Source of the DNA: Amorphochlora amoebiformis
Lineage: Eukaryota; Cercozoa; Chlorarachniophyceae
DNA: 64,000 nt
Reading direction: 5' to 3'
NCBI GenBank assembly: GCA_054601695.1
Contig: BAAHQB010000120.1
Location: forward strand, 62,001 to 126,000
The position numbers and the translations under genes are program-made. Shown here one piece after another: positions 1-64,000 of this stretch. Numbering within the stretch: the stretch's first letter is position 1; each line of letters begins with the position of its first letter. Under the pieces are notes generated by a model that worked only from the letters and a program-made list of their open reading frames with translations, did not search any database and was not told the DNA's origin.

Positions 1-25
1 ATAATACATATATATATATATATAG

Positions 26-1963
<1,938 letters not shown>

Positions 1964-2480
1964 CACTGTTACTACTTGTACTAGCATCATCCGGCCAGTC
2001 TGTCATTATCAGATTATGACTAGTAGTATGATAAATTGCCAAGTTCAGTGATTGTAATACGCAACCGGACTTCACACACATTCCAGCCTAGTATTAAATA
2101 GTCTATATCTAGATATCTACAGTCTTAAGTAGTAGATATCTAGAGATACTACTAGTACTAGAGATACTAGAGATATATATGCTAGATATGTTACATATGT
2201 ATGATAAGAATTTGATACTCGGTCTAGGCTACAGTAACTATCTAGTCTTTTAGCTCTAGGTAGGCGTCTAGTAGGGCATGAAATGATAACTACTGCTATG
2301 AGTTCAACAAGTCTAGAAGTCATTACATACGTGCATGTTACTGATATATATGAGAGAAACACAGCGTTCAATATAATAATGAAGTCGTGGCGCCCAGTTG
2401 GCATGAAACCGTTTGTACGGTCAGGCTCATTGCTAGGTTCTGGCTACGTAGCCTCGGTGGAACTACGTATCTAGGACTCG
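1964..2480. other. Convergent intergenic region, no gene seen
   Basis: About 500 bases between the stop of the upstream plus-strand gene and the stop of the minus-strand cystatin-like gene. Base composition is ordinary, rich in CTAG and TACT words, and no exon could be supported. It should hold both 3' UTRs. A 13-nt perfect inverted repeat lies at 2108-2144. Confidence 0.6.
2108..2144. repeat. Perfect inverted repeat, 13-nt arms
   Basis: Arms 2108-2120 (tctagatatctac) and 2132-2144 (gtagatatctaga) are exact reverse complements around an 11-nt loop. The hairpin sits between two convergent genes, where 3' ends are expected. A role in transcript ending is only a guess; such palindromes also arise by chance in CTAG-rich DNA. 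Confidence 0.6.
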
Positions 2481-4507
<2,027 letters not shown>

Positions 4508-4944
4508 GGTTCGAAATCACTGTGACTTTATGTGATGTCACTTTCTGTCACTAAGTTGTCATTCAGCGTGACGCAACTCACTGCTACCGACCGTGTCACG
4601 CAGACAGACAAATGGAAACGCGCGGGTGATTTTAGGGTTCGGGTGTAGCGATGCATGAGGGAGGAGATAGGAAGGGAAGGGAAGAGATTGGGGATCGATA
4701 TAATATCACGGTTAGGAAGTAAAGAGGTATGAAGAGATAGGTGGACCATCTGATAGAGAGATGAGAGATGTATGTGAGAGAGGAACAGGAAGGTAGAGGG
4801 ACAGTCCAACCGAGGTAAGAAGTAAATGAGAGGAAATGGAAGGAGAGTAGATGTATACAAATATATTATATATACAATATATATATATATATATATGTGT
4901 GTGTTACAGTGTGTATATATATGTAAATATGTATATATATATAT

Positions 4945-4980
<36 letters not shown>

Positions 4981-5311
4981 GAAGAATCCATACCTTTCTC
5001 ATCTCTCCGCTAGATTGTCAATTAGCCTTCTATCTTCTCCTGTCCGTACATACATGCACCGCTCTCATCGCTCCACCAGATTGTCCATATATCTCTCCAA
5101 TGAGTCTCCATCTTCACCCTCCTGCCCTTCTTTGCCTTTCTCCGCTCTCGTATGCCTATCTCTCCTCTCCGTCAGATTTCCCATCTATTTTCCACCCTAA
5201 TCCCTCCTTCCTGTCCGCACTTACCTCTCTCATCATCCACATCTCTTCTTCTTGTCTCTTCTCATCTCTCCAATGAGTCTCCATCAACCATCCTCTCTCC
5301 TAAAAATATAA

Positions 5312-5347
<36 letters not shown>

Positions 5348-6082
5348 GAGAGAGAGAGAGAGAGAGACCGGTATTAGATCATTGTTAGGGAGCTAAGACT
5401 GTGCTGTCACATCTCCTACACATCTATGGACTCATGCGCACACAGACGATAGTCCTGCATATGTGCGTCTGCCTGCGCCTACATGTATACGCGACTTACG
5501 ACTTATAATGGATATTGTCACGCCATCAACTTACATCTCTCACTTGACATGCTAAATTTAGATTCGATCTCAATTACAATTGAACTATCATCGTTAACTT
5601 GGTAACTAGAACTAGTACAGTAGTATAATCACTAGAATCAGCCTAGGCTTTAATTATCTAATAGCTACTATGATGTGGGTACAACGATGGCAGAAAATTT
5701 GAATGTCAGTGTCTCGTAATAGAACAATTCTATTGCAAGTCTAGAAGTTATTTTTGATTGACCGCCCGACATATTCTAGATATTGTATGTACTTCTAGAC
5801 GTACATCAGACATGCTCAAGTTATATGTTTTCGAAATTATACGTCGTACAGCCCTGCGATCAGGGACCATATTACAATTTTCCTGACTGGACAAAATTTT
5901 TGAACACCGCACACGCGCTTCGTCGACCGACGTTTACGCCCTACAAAAGAAGCCCTACTAAGTGAGAAGTGCCCCCCCAGGATGACCCAGTGGAGGGTGC
6001 AAAAGAGATGAATTTTCGTGAGTTTTCGGAGACCGTGGGTGGCGCAGATGGTTCGACAAAACTTTGGAAACGAAGTTTTAAC
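4508..6082. other. Upstream region of the cystatin-like gene, no supported gene
   Basis: 4508-4850 is ordinary sequence with GA-rich stretches and would include the cystatin-like promoter. 4860-4985 is (AT)n. 4985-5300 is a CT-rich, imperfectly tandem tract (repeated tctctcc, ccatc words). 5400-5980 is unique. Plus-strand open stretches at 5783-5965 (…YYNFPDWTKFL…) and 5969-6190 (…FREFSETVGGADG…) are compositionally protein-like and adjacent but in different frames. They could be a decayed gene or retroelement remnant, but I could not place splice sites or recognise a family. Confidence 0.4.
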
Positions 6083-6466
6083 TCAGCACTTGAGGTTGGC
6101 CAGACGATTCCGGACCACCTCATGCGGCGGTTGAGCTATATTCACACTAGGCGACGCCGGACGGCTATTTTGTTTCCTGAGGAACCTTAGAATGGTGTTG
6201 CCGCTCCCTGAAGCGCTTACCGTTGGCACTCTGATCTGACCCGACTCGATAACTGTGAACCGAAAGCTTGAAGGGGTTCGTCGACGCTTATCGAGCCTAC
6301 TTGGTGTGAGCTTAAGGCAATACTGCTTTCTGTCCCCCATGAGTGGCCGGCCTTTATTTGAGTTGCGCTTTCCTCGCACCATCTGGTTTTTCTCCTCGGT
6401 TGCGCCACCGCGATGCGCGAAAGCGCTTGTGTCGGAGCTTTTTCTTATTATTCGGGGAATTGACAC
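6083..6466 (-). CDS. Doubtful basic hypothetical ORF (127 aa), divergent from the 14-3-3 gene
   Basis: Continuous ORF starting MSIPRIIRKSSDTS and containing RGKRNSNKGRPLMGDRKQ and DKRRRTPSSFRF. It has no membrane segment and no recognised domain. A strong donor (acg|gtaagc, about 6227) suggests it may be spliced early, giving a shorter product. It lies head-to-head with the 14-3-3 start, 190 bases away, like the divergent pair at 52 kb. The overlapping plus-strand ORF 6255-6494 is equally open, so the coding strand is uncertain. Confidence 0.3.
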   Translation of the reverse strand: MSIPRIIRKSSDTSAFAHRGGATEEKNQMVRGKRNSNKGRPLMGDRKQYCLKLTPSRLDKRRRTPSSFRFTVIESGQIRVPTVSASGSGNTILRFLRKQNSRPASPSVNIAQPPHEVVRNRLANLKC

Positions 6467-6656
6467 CGAACCCTCTAGAAGAACACGTGTCTGATCTTGC
6501 TATTATATTATTTCGATGATATTTTGATATTAAGTAGTAAGATACAAATATATCAAAATACTAATATACAGATATAATGTAGGGGATATCCCCAATTCTT
6601 CCCAAACCAAGTCAAATCGCTGGCAAAGACGCGCACCCTAATCTTTCCCACCAGCA

Positions 6657-18633
<11,977 letters not shown>

Positions 18634-18668
18634 GTTTTCATCGTATAAATATATATATATATATATAT

Positions 18669-18704
<36 letters not shown>

Positions 18705-18732
18705 GTCTAATAATATATATATATATTAAATG

Positions 18733-18789
<57 letters not shown>

Positions 18790-19956
18790 TATATTATACA
18801 GGAGAGCTAAACACTTTCCTTCCCGATGCCTTTCGCATATGAATTACTTCTTTTCATCGTACACGCGGTGACTTCGAAAATTACGCAGCGAACTTTGTGC
18901 AAGGGTTTTTAATCGACTCTGGCTCAAGTTGGGCGGCATTATCAATGACAAGTATGACTGCTTTCTATAAAAAAGTTAGAAATTGGAACATTATTGTTTG
19001 GGAACTTGTTATGACACCTAGACGGTGTTTACACACAACCTAGTATACGTTCTAGACGTTGGTAGATATATATATAATTATATAAAAACAAATGCAAGCG
19101 TACGTACGACAATGTTCTTACAAGATACTACATTTACTACCAGAACTTGGTGTACGTACGTAATGTTTATTTATTTCTTTTTTATACGAAGACTGCATGC
19201 TTAATTTCACCATAAATCTAGATGAATATATACAACTGTACTTTACAATCTAGAATGCGTCTAGATGATGACTAACTAGTCGTATGATGTGTATGAGTGT
19301 GCACACGCATCAACTCAATTATTACTAGTATTGGCACTGCAGACCCATGATATATGCTATATCTAGTAGATATGCGTATACGTACGTACGTACGCATCTA
19401 CGTACACGCTCGCACGTCTTAGACATACTGAAGTACGTAGCACTTCTAGACTTAGTTAAACGCAGTATAGTACGTATACGTACATGTCCTGCTACTGTAG
19501 TATGGATATCAATTTGAACATTAGTGCGCACTACTAGACTAATACGAGTGTATAAATCACAAACGTTACATGTATGAGTACGTACACCAGGTGAGTAGTA
19601 AGTACTTCTACGTTTGCTCTGGACACACTAAGTATATTTAGTATAATTTATATAGTTTTATTATTATTTTACACCTAAGAGTGTTAGTAGTACGTATAGG
19701 TAATGTATACTAGTAAAAATACGCATCAGCTTCGAATTAATAATGCGCTTATTGATTTTTAATGAAATCTCAAAATCTCGTATTTAAGCTGGCGCGCTAG
19801 AAACGAATAGAATTTGTCTGGATGTATCTAAGTTTCAGCTTAGTAATTCTCATATTCTGAGTTAAATACCACTCACAGGGTTACTTTAGACCAAATTTTT
19901 CTGTGTTTGATGAACGATGATGACTATCTATATCGTTTATATATGAGAGGATATCT

Positions 19957-19999
<43 letters not shown>

Positions 20000-20059
20000 T
20001 ATGTAATCCATATTACCTCACTAGCATAGGCTTGAAAAGTTTCGTTTTTGTATTTTGGG

Positions 20060-20090
<31 letters not shown>

Positions 20091-20173
20091 TAAAAGAGTA
20101 AGACATGTAGGGGGGGGGGGGTACGCACGCCCAGGTAGATATTTTCATTGCAATGATAAATATATACATATAT

Positions 20174-20249
<76 letters not shown>

Positions 20250-20288
20250 TAGATATTCTCATTGCAATAATCTAGATGATACCGACGT

Positions 20289-20337
<49 letters not shown>

Positions 20338-20413
20338 CATCTTGGTATATGCGATATAACAGGAAAATAAGATTCCAAGACTCGCTCGAGAAAGAAAATG
20401 CAGATATATATAC

Positions 20414-20486
<73 letters not shown>

Positions 20487-20612
20487 ATATGTATTTTTTA
20501 TATGAAAAACACATCCTTTTTTTAATTTTTTTTTTTTCCTTTTCATTTTTTTCGTGAGGGACACCGAAAAAAAAAAAAAAACTGATTTTTCCCCGAATTT
20601 TCCGAGATTTCT
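18634..20612. other. Convergent intergenic region between 14-3-3 and the NOX fusion gene
   Basis: Should contain both 3' UTRs. 18800-19930 is unique sequence with TACGTACG palindromes (19376-19400) and CTAG-rich stretches. A pair of ~24-nt copies (ggtagatattttcattgcaatgat) lies at 20134 and 20247, and a run of 12 G is at 20110. No exon with family support was found. Confidence 0.6.
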
Positions 20613-49885
<29,273 letters not shown>

Positions 49886-50444
49886 GACCCTGCTTTCCAG
49901 TGTCGTCGCTCTGTGAGGTCGGCACGTGCGATATCACGACCGAGATATTAAAATATGCTATTATCGAGGGAAAAAACTGATTTATTTTGGGTGATTCTAC
50001 GTAATTTGAATACGGAATACATATTACAGACACGTGCCATTATGAGCCGACGAAATTGAAAAAATGTGTTCTCAGTTTAAAAAAGAGGCCAAACGAGGTC
50101 ACAATCTTTGACGTGTGACCGATGCCAGTGACATGTGGGGATGACAGAGCTGGACACATAAACTGGCCAGCAGGTCTGTGGGAAAATACACGTGCGACGT
50201 GTCAACATTTATCTGAAAAAATGAAAATCTTTCGTCGATCTGGAAGGTGAGATGCTACATTCGTGGAATCTATCTGTAATCGCTGGAGTGTGGTAACATG
50301 TTACAAAAGTGCTTTATATAACAATAATTTGCATGTATGTATTGTTTGTATCTAGTGTATAATATTGTGCACAAATGGGTAAATTTAAATGTGTAATTTA
50401 TACGGTTATATGCTATAGTCTTGCATGCAAATATATAATTTATG

Positions 50445-50492
<48 letters not shown>

Positions 50493-50659
50493 ATATATAC
50501 ATATACATACAAGGTATACATACAATATACACATATCTATAGATATATATATATATATATATTATAATATATATATAATGAACATATATGTATACACATA
50601 TATACATAGTGTTCTAAAAGATAATGGCAAATGAACCACATAACCTTCTGCAATATAAC

Positions 50660-50714
<55 letters not shown>

Positions 50715-50900
50715 TACATACATATAATTATAATAAGATTTATAAGCTTGTGTTGAATTATAAATATGATGCATCACTATTATATTACAATTATTATTGT
50801 TAACGTTGGTATTATTATCACATTCGAAAACATCATAAATATTCTCTATACTTACTATTACTTACATAAGCATTAATAAACATCTCTCTATATGTAATAT

Positions 50901-50936
<36 letters not shown>

Positions 50937-50983
50937 ATATGTGTACATATATACGTGCGTGTGTGTGTGTGTGTGTGTAGATA

Positions 50984-51042
<59 letters not shown>

Positions 51043-51069
51043 ATATGTGTGTGTATATGTATATGTGTA

Positions 51070-51109
<40 letters not shown>

Positions 51110-51177
51110 ATATATATATATGTGTGTGTGTATATGTGTATGTGTGTTTTTATATATGTATAATATTATATAATGTA

Positions 51178-51220
<43 letters not shown>

Positions 51221-51222
51221 AA

Positions 51223-51255
<33 letters not shown>

Positions 51256-51498
51256 TAATGTGTATATATATATATATATGTGTATATATAAAATACTCGT
51301 ATACAATTGCTATCATAACATTATGCAACCACACATACCTAACAGCACTCGATAGGTACATTAGGTACATGGGATGTATCGAACTCTTATTTCAAAAACA
51401 TTAGTACAAGATATGTCGAAATTTCATGCCCCAATTTGCCTCAATATGACGAAATTTCATGGCCTTATTTGCCTCTTTTTTAACACTTCAACTCCCAT
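49886..51498. other. Upstream region of the fusion gene
   Basis: Contains the presumed promoter of the SH3-p22phox-NOX gene (49886-50450, unique sequence) and, from 50450 to 51290, (AT)n with GT runs. 51300-51498 would hold the 3' UTR of the next minus-strand gene. No further exon was supported. Confidence 0.55.
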
Positions 51499-52213
51499 TC
51501 ATTCAACCATGACCCACGACCCACTAAACGGACTACCAGTCGCTCTTACACCGACGGCCTTATTTTGAATCCCAGATTCGTAACTGTCAGATAACAACAC
51601 GTTAGGCTCAACTTCAATCCCAGACTTATGACCATCAAATTTTGACACGTGTCGACGTCGTCGGCCTCTGGGTGTCGGACCCCGAGCTTGTCTTCCTTGA
51701 GCGTCTGGCGAGTTTGATTCGCTTTCACTGTGGCCTTCCACGGCCGGGAATTCGAAAAGTCTAACGAATATTTTTACTAACATAACACCCAGCGAGGCAC
51801 AGAGTGAGGAGATGTAGGCGAATATCAAGAGCTTGTTCGTTCGTCTTGGCCAGACGAATATGACCAACAACCAGCAGTACACCGAGATGCTGAGGGCGAT
51901 GGCAAGGGTGGGCTTCAGAACGTAGATAGTGTCCTAGAAATTGTGGGTGGTGATATAAGATTGTGTTGTGTGACGCAAATACAACAACCTTCTCTCCGTA
52001 GCGCCGCACGGCCATAAATACCATGAGAACCACAGTCGGACTCGTGAAATACAGTTTTGTCGAGGTAGGCTCTTTGTCCAGCGCATACAAAGCTTCCATC
52101 CCGAGGACGAAGGCCTCGGTCACGAAGATTGCTGACGCGTAGTATGCCCACCAATACCTCGACCAGTGAGCCTTGCCTCTCGTCTCGAGCGGATTCGACG
52201 TTGGATGCGGCAT
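51499..52213 (-). CDS. Four-helix membrane protein of unknown family (2 exons, 219 aa)
   Basis: Complement of 51989..52213 and 51499..51933, with a 55-nt GT-AG intron (gttgtt…ttctag), phase 0. It starts MPHPTSNPLETRG. Hydrophobic segments: WWAYYASAIFVTEAFVLGM, LYFTSPTVVLMVFMAV, KPTLAIALSISVYCWLLVIF, and LLIFAYISSLCASLGVMLV. A ~95-residue hydrophilic tail follows with SESESNSPDAQ and a basic RGRRRRH patch, ending SGSWVMVE. Unlike its neighbours the intron is short and free of (AT)n, and GC is higher. In-frame sequence extends upstream of the chosen Met (52214-52340), so an earlier exon is possible. Family not recognised. It starts 253 bases from the divergent dehydrogenase gene. Confidence 0.7.
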
Positions 52214-52466
52214 CTACAAAAGCGCGTGTTGAGGTCCAAAATAGGGATTCCGCGCGGGTCTCGCGATTCCTTTTGCTCTCACCCCAACCCACATACCGTA
52301 AGATTTGATTTGTGTGCGATTTGGGCTGACTCAGCGTTCCAGCCATTTCCTTCGACGACCCGAATGCCGTTACTGGCCGTTATCAATCACCGATTCCCGC
52401 GGGGGATTTTAATACTACCCGTCACTAATTCTTACCCCTATCTCGGCCGAATCTCGAGACCACCCC
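52214..52466. promoter_or_regulatory. Probable shared promoter of a divergent gene pair
   Basis: 253 bases between the start codons of the membrane protein (minus) and the dehydrogenase (plus). AT-microsatellite-free and GC-rich compared with the window. No TATA or other motif could be assigned with confidence; the role is inferred from the head-to-head layout. Confidence 0.5.
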
Positions 52467-62725
<10,259 letters not shown>

Positions 62726-63090
62726 CGCAATGTGTCCTAAGCTAAATCCACCAACCTCAAACTTAGACCATGCATATATAGTAGATATACCAGATATACC
62801 CTATTCTAACTACTGGCTATACTACGGCTAGCTAGCTGGTGCTATAACTAGAATTAGAGTAATACTAGACTAGTAATAATGCCAGCGGCTAGACACTAGA
62901 GACATGATCATCCGTGGTAAAGTTTGAATCATTCGCTTCAAACTAGTCAGGGCTATATTACCGGATTTAGGTATTTTACCCAAAGAATTAATTTTTATGT
63001 AGTGTGGTACGCAGAAAACAATAATGTACTATCGGATATTAAACAAAACTTCATTACTGTCTGTCACATAGTTTGATATTAATCTAGTAA

Positions 63091-63292
63091 TTAATTACAA
63101 CAAGACTCAGTTAAAGATGTGCTCGGACAACATTTTTTCTTGTTTGGCTTTTTCTTATGCTTTTTTGTAGCTGCCATTTTTTCTAGTTTCTCTTCTTCTT
63201 CGCAGGCCTTACAGGTGCATACGAATCCGTAGTCCAACAGCTCGTGTCTAATACAAATTGTATGATATATATCTAGTATATCATAGGCTATA

Positions 63293-63323
<31 letters not shown>

Positions 63324-63420
63324 GTAAATCATGATATACTTTATACTAGTATTGTATATAAACTAAAGCTAATTGGATATATATTATGTTCTTATGAATA
63401 TATGCGTATACTATGATATG

Positions 63421-63465
<45 letters not shown>

Positions 63466-63566
63466 GTACAAACACACACAACACACACATACATACACAC
63501 ACATATACACATATACACATACATACACACATACACACGTGCAAACACACACACACCAAAAAATAC

Positions 63567-63606
<40 letters not shown>

Positions 63607-63830
63607 ACATTTATAAATCTAGTATACACCCACACACACACACACATGTATATATACATATATTTAATATATATATGTATGTATATATATATATATGTAT
63701 TTATATATATATGTGTATATATATATAATATTATCAACCTTCTCTCTTCTAACGTAAGCTTCTTCCGGAGATAGCTAAAGCACAATTCCTCCCCCTTTCT
63801 AATGTCTCTAAGTGCGACTACCTAATATAT

Positions 63831-63875
<45 letters not shown>

Positions 63876-63926
63876 CTTGCCTCTACAGGCCCGAAGCTGC
63901 ATCCATAGTCTATGACGATGTTAGGG
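63091..63926 (-). CDS. SET-domain protein, SMYD type, C-terminal part (partial, 3 exons)
   Basis: Complement of 63875..63926, 63739..63821 and 63091..63247, GT-AG, phases 2/0/2, ending in TAA at 63091-63093. It reads PNIVIDYGCSFGPVEAR-VVALRDIRKGEELCFSYL-RKKLTLEER-RHELLDYGFVCTCKAC, then a lysine-rich tail (KKHKKKPNKKKCC) and a stop. PN, the I-x-KGEEL-x-SY block and the YGFVCTCKAC post-SET cysteines fit SET/MYND lysine methyltransferases. The start lies outside the window. It converges on the dehydrogenase gene. Confidence 0.82.
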
Positions 63927-63970
<44 letters not shown>

Positions 63971-64000
63971 TAAGCACATACGTATTATATATAAAATTAT

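Overview
The window is nuclear DNA of a very intron-rich eukaryote, most likely a protist or alga; I cannot name the species. Introns are GT-AG, usually starting GTATAT/GTATGT/GTAAGT and ending TATAG/CAG. They are filled with (AT)n microsatellite and, in several cases, with telomere-like TTAGGG/CCCTAA tracts. Exons are mostly 25-110 nt, so almost every long tyrosine/isoleucine-rich ORF is an artefact of the (AT)n repeat. I rebuilt the genes exon by exon from splice sites, reading phase and protein-family motifs. All models are predictions from the sequence alone.

Layout: (1) 26-1963 +, the last four exons of an unrecognised gene. (2) 2481-4507 -, a small secreted cystatin-like inhibitor in 6 exons. 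(3) 6083-6466 -, a doubtful basic ORF divergent from (4) 6657-18633 +, a complete 14-3-3 protein in 15 exons (264 aa). (5) 49885 down to 20613 -, a 44-exon, 29-kb gene that reads as one chain: N-terminal SH3 domain, basic serine-rich linker, a four-helix p22phox-like segment, a second basic linker, then a complete NADPH oxidase (six helices, FAD and NADPH domains, C-terminal ENF). (6) 51499-52213 -, an unrecognised four-helix membrane protein, head-to-head with (7) 52467-62725 +, a complete short-chain dehydrogenase/reductase in 15 exons (273 aa). (8) 63091-63926 -, the C-terminal end of a SET-domain protein, probably SMYD type.

The main biological point is gene 5. In animals SH3 organizer (p47phox/NOXO1), p22phox and NOX are separate proteins assembled at the membrane; here they appear to be encoded in order in one transcription unit with matching splice phases at the domain joints and no start or stop codon seen between them. 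The linker after the SH3 domain carries RRDS and KRRKS sites and a PPALP motif, reminiscent of the p47phox autoinhibitory region.

The main structural point is that many exons are accompanied by tandem partial copies ('exon echoes'). Donor-side echoes lie downstream of the exon and carry its 3' end plus the 5' splice site; acceptor-side echoes lie upstream and carry the 3' splice site plus the exon's 5' end. Echoes are separated by (AT)n or by telomere-like hexamers. At least sixteen exons in four genes show this.
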